Origin: Microbacterium sp. Root553
Lineage (GTDB): Bacteria > Actinomycetota > Actinomycetes > Actinomycetales > Microbacteriaceae
Assembly: GCF_001426995.1 (NCBI RefSeq)
Contig: NZ_LMFY01000001.1
Span: forward strand, 2,537,471-2,601,470
Length of the DNA: 64,000 bases
Direction: 5' to 3'
The position numbers and the translations under genes were made by a program. Below the pieces are notes generated by a model that was given only the letters and a program-made list of their open reading frames with translations, searched no databases and was not told the origin of the DNA. Shown here one piece after another: positions 1-8,175 of this stretch. The first letter of the stretch is position 1; every line of letters starts with the position of its first letter.

Positions 1-27
1 AGCGAGACGAAACGCGGCGGTCGATCC

Positions 28-582
28 TCAGCGACCGGAGGCCGGCCACGCGTTCGCGACGGCCTCACGCACCTCGCCGAGCAGCTGCGGCAGCGCCTTC
101 GTCTTCGCGATGATCGGGAAGAAGTTGGCGTCCGACGTCCACCGCGGCACGATGTGCTGGTGCAGGTGACCGTCGACGCCCGCACCCGCGACAGCACCCT
201 GGTTCATACCGAGGTTGAAGCCGTCGCAGCGTGACACCTCGCGCAGCACGCGCATGCCCGTCTGGGTCAGCGCCCCGATCTCGGCGACCTCCTCGGGCGT
301 CGCCTGGTCGTAGGTGCCGATGTGCCGGTAGGGGCACACGAGCAGGTGACCGGAGTTGTACGGGAACAGGTTGAGCAGCACGTACGCCGTCTCGCCCCTG
401 GCGACGATCAGCCGCTCGGCATCCGGATGCTTCGGCGCCTCGCAGAACGGGCATTCCTCGCGCAGCGGCTCGGGGCCCGCCTGGATGTAGGCCATCCGGT
501 GAGGCGTCCACAGTCGCTGGAACTCGTCGGGGACGCCGGCGAACTCTCCGGCGTCCTCCCACGGCCCCGAGGCTGTGGTCAC
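28..582 (-). CDS. HIT-family nucleotide hydrolase/phosphorylase (Ap4A phosphorylase-like)
   Basis: A 184-residue HIT-superfamily protein expected to cleave dinucleoside polyphosphates such as Ap4A in the cytoplasm. The histidine triad HLHQH lies at residues 139-143, followed by IVPRW. A CPFC pair at 44-47 is a possible metal site, and the [12 protein letters not shown] core is typical of the family. The GTG start overlaps the thrS stop by four bases (GTGA), so the gene is translationally coupled to thrS. The same thrS-HIT order is known in Mycobacterium, where the HIT protein is an Ap4A phosphorylase and pgsA follows; pgsA would lie just off the left edge. Family assignment is firm; phosphorylase rather than hydrolase activity is inferred from synteny. 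Confidence 0.9.
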   Translation of the reverse strand: MTTASGPWEDAGEFAGVPDEFQRLWTPHRMAYIQAGPEPLREECPFCEAPKHPDAERLIVARGETAYVLLNLFPYNSGHLLVCPYRHIGTYDQATPEEVAEIGALTQTGMRVLREVSRCDGFNLGMNQGAVAGAGVDGHLHQHIVPRWTSDANFFPIIAKTKALPQLLGEVREAVANAWPASGR

Positions 583-2585
583 GCCAGGTCCCCTGCTGTC
601 TGCACGAGCGTGTGCGCGTCGATCGCGGCACGGATGCGGGCGACGGCGTCGGCGATCGGCACGCCGTTCTCCTGTGTGCCGTCGCGGTAGCGGAACGAGA
701 CGGTGCCCGCATCGCGGTCCTTCTCCCCCGCGATCAGCAGCAGCGGCACCTTGCCGGTGGTGTGCGTGCGGATCTTCTTCTGCATCCGGTCGTCCGACGC
801 GTCGAGCTCGGCACGGACGCCCTGAGTGCGCAGCGTGTCGACGATCTCTCCGAGGTAGTCGGCGAACTCGTCGGCGACGGGAATGCCCACGACCTGCACC
901 GGAGACAGCCAGACCGGGAAGTCGCCGGCGTAGTGCTCGAGGAGGATCGCGAAGAAGCGCTCGATCGAGCCGAACAGCGCGCGGTGGATCATGATGGGAC
1001 GCTTCTTCTGGCCGTCCTTGTCCATGTACTCGAGTTCGAAGCGCTCCGGCAGGTTCGGGTCGACCTGGACGGTCGAGAGCTGCCAGGTGCGGCCGATCGC
1101 ATCGCGCGTCTTGAGGTCGATCTTCGGGCCGTAGAACGCGGCCTCGCCGGGCACCTCGGTGAGCTTCAGGCCTGAGGCCACGGCGACACGACGCAGAGCA
1201 TCGGTCGACGAATCCCAGAACTCGTCGGAGCCGATCCACTTCGACTTCTCGTCATCCTTCATCGACAGCTCGAGCTCGAAGTCGGTGAGACCGAAATCGC
1301 GCAGCATCGAGAGGATGAACTCCAGGACCTTCGCGACCTCGCCCTCGAGCTGATCCGGCGTGACGAAGAGATGCGAGTCGTCCTGAGTGAAGCCGCGGAC
1401 GCGCGTGAGCCCGTGCAGCGCGCCGGACAGCTCGTTGCGGTAGACGGTGCCGTTCTCGGCGAACCGCAGCGGCAGGTCGCGGTAGCTGCGCGCACGCTCC
1501 TTGTAGATCAGGATGTGCATCGGGCAGTTCATCGGCTTCAGGTAGTAGTCCTGACCCTGCTTGGTGATGTTGCCCTCGTCGTCGCGCTCCTCGTCCATCA
1601 CGATCGGCGGGTACATGCCCTCCTTGTACGTGACGAGGTGGTTCGACGTGAGGAAGAGGTCTTCCTTCGAGATGTGCGGCGTGTAGACGTAGGTGTACCC
1701 GCCCTCGATGTGGCGCTTTCGCGCATGCTGCTCCATCTCGCCGCGCACGACACCGCCACGGGGGTGCCAGACCGAGAGCCCCGAGCCGATCTCTTCGGGG
1801 AACGAGAACAGGTCGAGTTCCTTGCCGAGGCGACGGTGGTCGCGCTTGGCGGCCTCCTCGAGACGGTGCTGGTACTCGCGCAGCTCGTCCTTCGACGGCC
1901 ATGCCGTGCCGTAGATGCGCTGCAGCTGCGGGTTCTTCTCACTGCCTCGCCAGTAGGCGGCGGCGATGCGGGTCAGGTCCCAGCCGTTGCCGATCATGCG
2001 CGTGTTGGGCAGGTGCGGCCCGCGGCACAGGTCCTTCCAGACCACCTCGCCGTCGCGGGTGGTGTTGTCGTAGATCGTCAGCTCGCCCTCGCCGACCTCG
2101 ACGGATGCGCCCTCGACCTTTCCCACGGTCCCTGAGCCTGCCGAAGGGCCCTTGAGACCGATGAGCTCGAGCTTGAACGGCTCGTCCGCGAGCTCCACCC
2201 GCGCCTCGTCGTCGGTGACGACGCGACGCACGAAGCGCTGTCCCTCGCGGACGATGCGCTGCATCTCCTTCGTGATGGCCTTGATGTCCTCAGGCGTGAA
2301 CGGGGTCTCGACGCCGAAGTCGTAGTAGAAGCCGTCGGTGATGGGCGGGCCGATGCCCAGATTCGCCTGAGGGTTGATCCGCTGCACCGCCTGGGCGAGC
2401 ACGTGCGCGGCCGAGTGACGGAGGATGTTGAGTCCGTCGGGGCTGTCGATCGTGACCGGTTCGACCTCGTCGGCATCCGTCACTGTCGCGGCGAGGTCCT
2501 TGAGGGTTCCGTTGACGCGCATCGCGACGACTGAACGGTCAGAGAACAGGGCGAAGCCGTCTTTCGGCTGAGCATTTTCAGGCAC
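579..2585 (-). CDS. thrS: Threonyl-tRNA synthetase
   Basis: Class II aminoacyl-tRNA synthetase charging tRNA-Thr. The N-terminal TGS-like part is short. The editing domain shows HSAAH near residues 57-61 and CRGPH near 187-191. The catalytic core carries the zinc cysteine in MNCPMH, motif 2 around [13 protein letters not shown] and motif 3 around [11 protein letters not shown]; an anticodon-binding domain closes the protein. I chose GTG at 2585 because GGAG lies 6 nt upstream; the in-frame ATG at 2597 has no ribosome site. A TAGCCT hexamer upstream could be the -10. An in-frame repeat-like insertion encodes a Gly/Ser-rich loop near residues 146-154 of the editing domain. HIT gene follows with GTGA overlap. 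Confidence 0.96.
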   Translation of the reverse strand: MPENAQPKDGFALFSDRSVVAMRVNGTLKDLAATVTDADEVEPVTIDSPDGLNILRHSAAHVLAQAVQRINPQANLGIGPPITDGFYYDFGVETPFTPEDIKAITKEMQRIVREGQRFVRRVVTDDEARVELADEPFKLELIGLKGPSAGSGTVGKVEGASVEVGEGELTIYDNTTRDGEVVWKDLCRGPHLPNTRMIGNGWDLTRIAAAYWRGSEKNPQLQRIYGTAWPSKDELREYQHRLEEAAKRDHRRLGKELDLFSFPEEIGSGLSVWHPRGGVVRGEMEQHARKRHIEGGYTYVYTPHISKEDLFLTSNHLVTYKEGMYPPIVMDEERDDEGNITKQGQDYYLKPMNCPMHILIYKERARSYRDLPLRFAENGTVYRNELSGALHGLTRVRGFTQDDSHLFVTPDQLEGEVAKVLEFILSMLRDFGLTDFELELSMKDDEKSKWIGSDEFWDSSTDALRRVAVASGLKLTEVPGEAAFYGPKIDLKTRDAIGRTWQLSTVQVDPNLPERFELEYMDKDGQKKRPIMIHRALFGSIERFFAILLEHYAGDFPVWLSPVQVVGIPVADEFADYLGEIVDTLRTQGVRAELDASDDRMQKKIRTHTTGKVPLLLIAGEKDRDAGTVSFRYRDGTQENGVPIADAVARIRAAIDAHTLVQTAGDLA
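2127..2150. repeat. REP-like short repeat inside thrS
   Basis: The core CCCTGAGCCTGCCGAAGGG closely matches the CCCTGAGCCTGTCGAAGGG-type dispersed intergenic element I know from many high-GC genomes. Here it sits in frame in thrS and encodes a [11 protein letters not shown] loop in the editing domain. Arms CCCT/AGGG are short. No second copy was noticed in the window. Confidence 0.55.
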
Positions 2586-2643
2586 TGCACACTCCATCTG
2601 GGTCTGGATCTAGGCTACTCGCATGCCCGGGGGCCGCTGACCG

Positions 2644-3003
2644 CTACGACGCCGTCTCGGTCGCGGTGTTCGCGGCTGTCGGCGCGAGGATGATGATGGC
2701 CGCACCCACCAGGGCGATCGCCGAGCCGACCCAGTCCCAGACGGTGGGCTTGAAGCCGTCGACGATGATGCCCCAGGCGAGCGATCCCGCGATGAACACA
2801 CCGCCGTACGAGGCGAGCACGCGCCCGAAGTTCGCATCGGGCTGCAGGGCCGCGATGAAGCCGTACGCGCCGAGCGCCATGACCCCGAGCACCGCGAACA
2901 CCCACCCCCTGTTCTCTTTGATCGCCTGCCAGATCAGCCAGGCTCCGCCGATCTCGGCGACGGCGGCGAGCACGAAGAGGATGCTGATGCGCAGGACGGT
3001 CAT
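2644..3003 (-). CDS. YnfA/UPF0060-family small membrane protein
   Basis: A 119-residue inner-membrane protein with about four hydrophobic helices and very short loops. The N-terminal [13 protein letters not shown] and the middle [15 protein letters not shown] with [12 protein letters not shown] match the YnfA (UPF0060) family, which is related to small multidrug transporters but has no settled substrate. The ATG at 3003 follows a CACACT hexamer by 6 nt, a weaker version of the leaderless promoter geometry seen at other genes here. It stands alone between thrS and the two-component pair. Transport role is inferred from family membership only. Confidence 0.85.
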   Translation of the reverse strand: MTVLRISILFVLAAVAEIGGAWLIWQAIKENRGWVFAVLGVMALGAYGFIAALQPDANFGRVLASYGGVFIAGSLAWGIIVDGFKPTVWDWVGSAIALVGAAIIILAPTAANTATETAS

Positions 3004-3038
3004 GGATCCCAGTGTGGCGCAGACCCGCGAGCCGAGGA

Positions 3039-3710
3039 TCACTCCCCGGCGGTCACGAGCCCTGACTCGTAGGCGAGGATCACGAGCTGTGCCCTGTCGC
3101 TCGCGGCGACCTTCGTCATGATCCGGTTCACATGGGTCTTCGCGGTGTGCGGCGAGATCGTCAGGCGGGCGGCGATGTCCTGATTCGTGAGCCCCTCGGC
3201 GACGAGCTCGAGAACCTCGCGCTCCCGTGGCGTCAGCGGCGCCAGCGCGGCCTCCCACCGCTCCGAACGCAGCGCGCCGCCGCGACCTACCGCACGCGCG
3301 ATCAGTGCTCGCGTCGCGGATGACGAGAGCAGTGCCTCGCCCTGGTGCACGGTGCGCACGGCGCGGACGATCTCGTCGGGTTCGGCCCCCTTGCCGATGA
3401 ATCCGCTCGCGCCCGCACGCAGCGCCGCGACGACGTTCTCGTCGTCCTCGAACGTCGTCAGCACGAGCACTCGGGGCCGGTGCGACGCGTCCGTGTCCGC
3501 ACGGATCAGAGCCGTGGCGGCGATCCCGTCGAGCTCCGGCATCCTGATGTCCATCAGCACGACATCGGGCGCGGTCTCGATGGCCGCGCGCACCGCTGCA
3601 CGTCCATCCGACGCCTCCCCGACGACGAGAAGACCGCCGTCGACGAGGATGTCACGCACTGCCAGCCGCACGAGAGGCTGGTCGTCGACGACGAGCACCG
3701 AGATCGTCAC
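3039..3710 (-). CDS. NarL/LuxR-type response regulator
   Basis: A 223-residue two-component regulator. The receiver domain has the acidic pair D9-D10 and phospho-acceptor D54 ([12 protein letters not shown]); the C-terminal LuxR helix-turn-helix reads [25 protein letters not shown] and ends the protein. The GTG start overlaps the kinase stop as GTGA, so both are made together and almost surely form a cognate pair. The target genes are not evident; the divergent hydrolase beyond the kinase and the pair itself are natural candidates. Function as DNA-binding regulator is firm, signal unknown. Confidence 0.93.
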   Translation of the reverse strand: MTISVLVVDDQPLVRLAVRDILVDGGLLVVGEASDGRAAVRAAIETAPDVVLMDIRMPELDGIAATALIRADTDASHRPRVLVLTTFEDDENVVAALRAGASGFIGKGAEPDEIVRAVRTVHQGEALLSSSATRALIARAVGRGGALRSERWEAALAPLTPREREVLELVAEGLTNQDIAARLTISPHTAKTHVNRIMTKVAASDRAQLVILAYESGLVTAGE

Positions 3711-4864
3711 GAGGTCGGGGCCGTCTCGGTCGGGATCCACGCCTCGAGCGAGAAGACCCCGCCGTCGCTGCCGACGTGCATGGCGCCTCCGACCGCCGTG
3801 AGGCGCTCCTGCAGACCGCGAAGCCCGTGTCCTGCCCGGAGAGGACTCGAGGCGTCGTCCGCAGCCGGGTTCACGATCGTCAGATGCACCGCTGCGCCCT
3901 CGGCACGCAGGGCGACGGTCGCCGTGCCGCCGCGACCGTGCTTGTGCGCGTTGGTGAGAGCCTCGTGGAGCACCAGGTACGCGACATGATCGCCGGCCGG
4001 CGACAGATCGAATCCGCGGTGAGGATCCCGCAGGTCGATGCGAAGTCCCGCCGCGCGGAATCCGGAGAGCAGCGTCTCCAGGTCTCCCAGCCCGCTCTGC
4101 GGACGGAGCTCGCCCTCATCGTCGTCCGGCTCGGCGCGCAGCAGGGTCATGAGTCCCCCGATGTCGGCGAGGACCGTCCGTGAGGCGTCGCGCACCGTCG
4201 CCAGAGCCTCCTGTGCACGCTCGGGCCGTGTCTCGAGAGACGTGGAGGCGACGCCTGCGTTCAGGCTGATCACCGCGATCTGATGTGCGACCACGTCGTG
4301 CAGGTCGCGGGCGATCCGCACCCTGTCTTCGGCGACCCGTCTGCGCGCCTCGTCGTCGCGGCTCCGCTCGGCCCGCTCTGCGCGTTCGATCATCGCCGCG
4401 ACGAACTCCCGCCGCGACCGGGCCGTGTCCCCCAGGGCGCCACCCAGGACGATGATCAGGATGAACTGCAGCGCCGTCGCATCGAGGAGATCACCGCCGA
4501 GCGCCCAGGCGTCGGCGAGGAACGCGACCGCGACCGATATGCCGAGGGAGAGCAGCCCGATGCGTCGCCCGAGGCGATCGACCACCGCGAAGCAGGCGAT
4601 CGCGACGGCGAGGAGCGCGCTGGGAGAGATCGACCCTGACGCGGCGACGGCGACGACGCACGCCAGGCTGACGACCAGAGCGGTGATCGGCCACCTGCCC
4701 CGGAAAGGCATGATCAGGGCCGGTGCGAGGGCAGGGATCCGCAGCATCCCCTCGGCCCGGAAGGTCTCGTCGGGGAACGGCAGCACGGCGAAGAACACGA
4801 TCAGCGCGACGGCGAGGAGATCGGTCATCCGAAACCCGTCACGGCGGGCACGGGTGGTCGGCAT
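3707..4864 (-). CDS. Membrane sensor histidine kinase (HisKA_3 type)
   Basis: A 385-residue kinase. About five or six hydrophobic segments occupy residues 13-145 with no large external sensor loop, suggesting that it senses something in or at the membrane. The dimerisation/phosphoacceptor helix contains RIARDLHDVVAH with H189. The ATPase domain has the N-box EALTNAHKHG and a G-box around GHGLRGLQERL. The ATG at 4864 was chosen because the membrane part begins directly after it; longer in-frame starts add sequence unlike the family. It is the first gene of a two-gene operon with the regulator, with a 4-base overlap. Confidence 0.92.
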   Translation of the reverse strand: MPTTRARRDGFRMTDLLAVALIVFFAVLPFPDETFRAEGMLRIPALAPALIMPFRGRWPITALVVSLACVVAVAASGSISPSALLAVAIACFAVVDRLGRRIGLLSLGISVAVAFLADAWALGGDLLDATALQFILIIVLGGALGDTARSRREFVAAMIERAERAERSRDDEARRRVAEDRVRIARDLHDVVAHQIAVISLNAGVASTSLETRPERAQEALATVRDASRTVLADIGGLMTLLRAEPDDDEGELRPQSGLGDLETLLSGFRAAGLRIDLRDPHRGFDLSPAGDHVAYLVLHEALTNAHKHGRGGTATVALRAEGAAVHLTIVNPAADDASSPLRAGHGLRGLQERLTAVGGAMHVGSDGGVFSLEAWIPTETAPTS

Positions 4865-5042
4865 ACATCCAGTATTTCGTGTGTGCGCCCGCCCCGGATC
4901 CGCCCGACGGATGACTTCCGCGTACTGCGAACGCGGTACCGAGGTGTGCACGGCGGGCTGACGCGCCGGTGGAACTCCTGCTCCAGGCTGGAGGACAGTC
5001 GCGCACCGCCCCTTCGACCCCGTGCGCGCCGGGAAGGCCATC

Positions 5043-5993
5043 GTGCGCACGTCTCTCAGAAGAGCCCTCATCGTCGCCGGGGCCGTCGGCACCCTGCTGG
5101 CGGTCGGACTGACGACCACCACCGTGGTGAACGCCGTGTCGACCGAGACGGAGAAGGACCGGATAGAGACATACGGTCGGACCGTGAGCGTCGACGGACG
5201 GTCGATGAACGTGGTCGTCAGCGGCGAGGGCGATCAGGACCTCGTCCTGCTCCCCGGCTTCGGCACCGCCTCGCCGGCCCTCGACTTCGAGCCTCTGGTC
5301 GCAGAACTCGCGCAGGACCACCGCGTCATCGTCGTGGAGCCGTTCGGCTACGGCCTGAGCGACGGCACCGAACGCGCGAGGACGACCGACAACATCGTGA
5401 ACGAGATCCACGAGGCGCTGCAGGTGCTCGAGGTCGACCGCTACGTGGTGATGGGGCACTCGATCGCGGGCCTGTATGCGATCGAATATGCGAACCGGTA
5501 CGCCGACGAGGTGACGGCATTCGTCGGGATCGACAGCAGCGTGCCGGGCCAGCCGAACATGGACACGGTCTTCCCCACCGGTCTGCTGGCCGCGGCCAAG
5601 AACCTCGGCCTGATCCGTCTGGTCGCGCACGCGTCCGGCGACGGTCTCGACGGGCTCGACTACGACGACGACGCGCGCGAACAGATGTCGCTGCTCAGCA
5701 ACCGGAACTCGCTCACCCCCACCTACCTCGACGAGATGAACCGCATCAGGACCAACTTCGCGGATGCCGCGGGCACCGGCTTTCCCGTCGCGCTCCCCGT
5801 CCTGCTGTTCGTGGTCGCCGACAATGCCGGCAATCCGGACTGGATCGACCTCCACGAGAGCCAGGCAGCGGAGGTCGACGACGGAACAGTGATCCCCCTC
5901 GACGGCGAGCACTATCTTCATCACACGCACGCCCCCGAGATCGCCGACGATTTCCGTCTGTGGGAGGCCGATCGTCGGCTCCTCGTCGACTGA
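5043..5993 (+). CDS. Membrane-anchored or secreted alpha/beta hydrolase
   Basis: A 316-residue alpha/beta-hydrolase-fold protein. Residues 1-32 form a positively charged start plus one hydrophobic helix, so it is anchored to or exported across the membrane. The nucleophile elbow GHSIAG gives Ser140; PGFG near 71-74 is the oxyanion strand and GEHYLHH near the C-terminus supplies the catalytic His. The GTG at 5043 has GGGAAGG five bases upstream; a GTG at 5022 lacks a ribosome site. It is divergent from the two-component pair over a 178-base gap, so it may be controlled by that regulator. Substrate unknown. Confidence 0.82.
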   Translation: MRTSLRRALIVAGAVGTLLAVGLTTTTVVNAVSTETEKDRIETYGRTVSVDGRSMNVVVSGEGDQDLVLLPGFGTASPALDFEPLVAELAQDHRVIVVEPFGYGLSDGTERARTTDNIVNEIHEALQVLEVDRYVVMGHSIAGLYAIEYANRYADEVTAFVGIDSSVPGQPNMDTVFPTGLLAAAKNLGLIRLVAHASGDGLDGLDYDDDAREQMSLLSNRNSLTPTYLDEMNRIRTNFADAAGTGFPVALPVLLFVVADNAGNPDWIDLHESQAAEVDDGTVIPLDGEHYLHHTHAPEIADDFRLWEADRRLLVD

Positions 5994-6042
5994 CCCGCTG
6001 CGACGCGCCCCGGCGAACAGCGAGCCCTCGGACGCGCCGGGG

Positions 6043-6048
6043 TAGCGT
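6043..6048 (+). promoter_or_regulatory. Leaderless -10 hexamer for the DoxX-like gene
   Basis: TAGCGT ends 6 nt before the ATG at 6055, so the transcript probably begins at the start codon. Confidence 0.45.
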
Positions 6049-6054
6049 GAGCGG

Positions 6055-6474
6055 ATGATCAGAGCACTGGCGCGTTGGATCCTCGCACTCGCCCTGGGGG
6101 CGATCGGCATCGTCCATTTCGTGAGCACCCGAGGTTTCCGGGTCGTCGTCCCGGACTGGGCCACGAAGGCCACCCGCCTCGACAAGGACGCTATCGTGAT
6201 CGCCTCCGGCGCCGCCGAGGTGGCCCTCGCGGTCGGGCTCCTCGCGCTGCCGAAGGAGAGACGACGCATCGGCGTCGCGACGGCCGCGTTCTTCGTCGCC
6301 GTCCTGCCCGGGAACGTGCACCAGTGGCGCACCCACCGTTCGACCCCCGGTCTCGATACCGAGGCGCGACGCTTCGGCCGACTGTTCTTCCAGCCGCTGC
6401 TGGTGCTCTGGGCACTGTGGGCGACTGCTCCCGATCCTGTTCCTGCTGTTCGCCCGTGGCGTCGTAGTCGCTGA
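6055..6474 (+). CDS. DoxX-like small membrane protein
   Basis: A 139-residue membrane protein with about four helices (roughly residues 5-25, 48-66, 75-93 and 110-128). The helix-start pattern ALGAIGIVHF, the following VPDW, the GAAEVALAVGLL stretch and the PGNVHQW motif fit the DoxX/DoxD-like families, whose members are poorly understood. A TAGCGT hexamer 6 nt before the ATG suggests a leaderless transcript. It is followed 57 bases later by the photolyase in the same direction, so they may be co-transcribed. No specific function can be assigned. Confidence 0.78.
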   Translation: MIRALARWILALALGAIGIVHFVSTRGFRVVVPDWATKATRLDKDAIVIASGAAEVALAVGLLALPKERRRIGVATAAFFVAVLPGNVHQWRTHRSTPGLDTEARRFGRLFFQPLLVLWALWATAPDPVPAVRPWRRSR

Positions 6475-6531
6475 GGCGCGCGGCACGCAACCCCTGCCCG
6501 CCGATTCCGTCGCGCGGGCGAGAATGGAGCC

Positions 6532-7881
6532 ATGTCCTCCCCCTCGATCGTGTGGCTCCGTGACGACCTCCGCCTCGCCGACAACCCGGCGCTGCGCGCA
6601 GCCATCGACCGTGACGAGCCGATCGTCGTGCTCTACGTCCTCGACGAGGAGTCGCCCGGGATCCGGCCGTTCGGCGGCGCTGCGCGCTGGTGGCTGCACC
6701 ATTCGCTCGCCTCGCTGAGCGGTCGCCTGCAAGACCTCGGGGCGACGTTGACGCTGCGGCGTGGGCCCGCCGAGCGCGTCGTCCGCGAGGCCGTGGCGGA
6801 CACCGAGGCGAGCGCGGTGTTCTGGAACCGCCGGTACGGCGGAGCCGAGCGCGACATCGACGCTGCCCTGAAGGCCTCGCTCCGTGATGACGGGCTCGAG
6901 GTCGCCTCCTTCGCCGGTTCCCTGCTGCACGAACCCTGGACGGTGAAGACCGGGGGTGGGACCCACTTCTCGGTGTTCACTCCCTTCTGGCGAGCCTGCC
7001 TCGCCCTCCCCACACCCCGCGCACCGCTCGCCGCGCCGCGAAGCCTCGACGGGGTGTCGCCACCGCCGACCTCCGACGACCTCGACGACTGGGATCTCCT
7101 GCCGACCCGACCGGACTGGGCGGGCGGTCTGCGCGACACGTGGGAGCCCGGCGAGCCCGCCGCACGGGCCCGGCTGACGTCGTTCCTCAGCGACGACATC
7201 GGCACGTACGATCGCGCGAGGGACGAGCCGTCCGCCGGTGCCACCTCACTGCTCTCACCACGACTGCGCTGGGGCGAGCTGAGCCCGTTCACCGTCTGGC
7301 ACGACGCCGTCGACGCTCACGGCGCCGCAGGATTCCTCTCGGAGCTGGGCTGGCGGGAGTTCGCGTGGCACACCGTGTTCCACTCCCCCGATCTGGCCAC
7401 CGTGAACCTCCGCCGCCAGTTCGACGCGTTCCCCTGGCCGCCCCTCGACCCTGCTCAGCTCGCCGCGTGGCAGCGCGGCGACACCGGCATCCCGCTGGTC
7501 GATGCGGGCATGCGCGAACTGTGGCACAGCGGCTTCATGCACAACCGCGTGCGCATGGTCACCGCGTCATTCCTCGTCAAGAACCTCCTGATCGACTGGC
7601 GGCGCGGTGAGGAGTGGTTCTGGGACACCCTCGTCGATGCCGACGGCGCGAGCAACCCGTTCAACTGGCAATGGGTCGCAGGGTCCGGGGCCGATGCGGC
7701 GCCGTACTTCCGGGTGTTCAACCCCGAGCTCCAGGCCAAGAAGTTCGATCCGCAGGGGCTGTACATCTCGGAGTGGGCAGCGGATGCACCGACCGAGCCG
7801 ATCGTCGATCTCGCGGCGACGCGCAAGGCGGCGCTCGCCGCCTACGACGTTGTCAAGCGCTCCTCGCCTGCGCCGAGCTGA
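6532..7881 (+). CDS. phr: Deoxyribodipyrimidine photolyase
   Basis: A 449-residue light-dependent DNA repair enzyme of the class I photolyase/cryptochrome family that reverses UV-induced pyrimidine dimers with FAD and an antenna cofactor. The N-terminal antenna domain starts IVWLRDDLRLADNPAL. The FAD domain has the family signature in order: LGWREFAWH, GIPLVDAGMREL, MHNRVRMVTASFL, LIDWRRGEEWF, NPFNWQWVAGSG, DAAPYFRVFNP and KFDPQG. All core FAD-binding elements are present and length is normal. GGAG precedes the ATG. Photolyase rather than cryptochrome is the likelier reading in a bacterium. Confidence 0.95.
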   Translation: MSSPSIVWLRDDLRLADNPALRAAIDRDEPIVVLYVLDEESPGIRPFGGAARWWLHHSLASLSGRLQDLGATLTLRRGPAERVVREAVADTEASAVFWNRRYGGAERDIDAALKASLRDDGLEVASFAGSLLHEPWTVKTGGGTHFSVFTPFWRACLALPTPRAPLAAPRSLDGVSPPPTSDDLDDWDLLPTRPDWAGGLRDTWEPGEPAARARLTSFLSDDIGTYDRARDEPSAGATSLLSPRLRWGELSPFTVWHDAVDAHGAAGFLSELGWREFAWHTVFHSPDLATVNLRRQFDAFPWPPLDPAQLAAWQRGDTGIPLVDAGMRELWHSGFMHNRVRMVTASFLVKNLLIDWRRGEEWFWDTLVDADGASNPFNWQWVAGSGADAAPYFRVFNPELQAKKFDPQGLYISEWAADAPTEPIVDLAATRKAALAAYDVVKRSSPAPS

Positions 7882-7932
7882 GACGGGTCCACCCACAGGT
7901 CTCCCGGCGCTCGCGCGGGGCGAGCAGCACGA

Positions 7933-7938
7933 TACGGT
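7933..7938 (+). promoter_or_regulatory. Leaderless -10 hexamer for small membrane protein
   Basis: TACGGT lies 6 nt before the ATG at 7945, the same geometry as at other genes in the window. Confidence 0.4.
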
Positions 7939-7944
7939 CGGTCC

Positions 7945-8139
7945 ATGGACTTCCCCGCGCATTTCGCCCTGTCATCTGTCCTCGGTATCGCGATCTGGCT
8001 GATCTTTCTGCTCGTCGGATTGCTGCTCGCGTACCTGGTGATCCGCTTCGGTGTCTTCCACGGCCTGAGGGCGCACACACGGTGGATCGACGAGGGCAAA
8101 GACCGACGTCGAGACACGCACGAGCCCTACAACTCCTGA
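7945..8139 (+). CDS. Small single-helix membrane protein, unknown function
   Basis: A 64-residue protein with one long hydrophobic segment (about residues 9-36, VLGIAIWLIFLLVGLLLAYLVIRF) and a basic, charged tail (HTRWIDEGKDRRRDTHEPYNS). The likely orientation is N-out, C-in. No family recognised. Support for being real: ATG with an upstream TACGGT at the leaderless distance, GC-rich third positions, and a clean stop 36 bases before the convergent secreted protein gene. Confidence 0.6.
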   Translation: MDFPAHFALSSVLGIAIWLIFLLVGLLLAYLVIRFGVFHGLRAHTRWIDEGKDRRRDTHEPYNS

Positions 8140-8175
8140 GCCGGGATCCGGAGCGTCGTCACCGCGCGGCGCGAC

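Noticed and set aside
5022..5042. Earlier GTG start for the anchored hydrolase
   Set aside because: No ribosome site precedes it, while the GTG at 5043 has GGGAAGG at good spacing.
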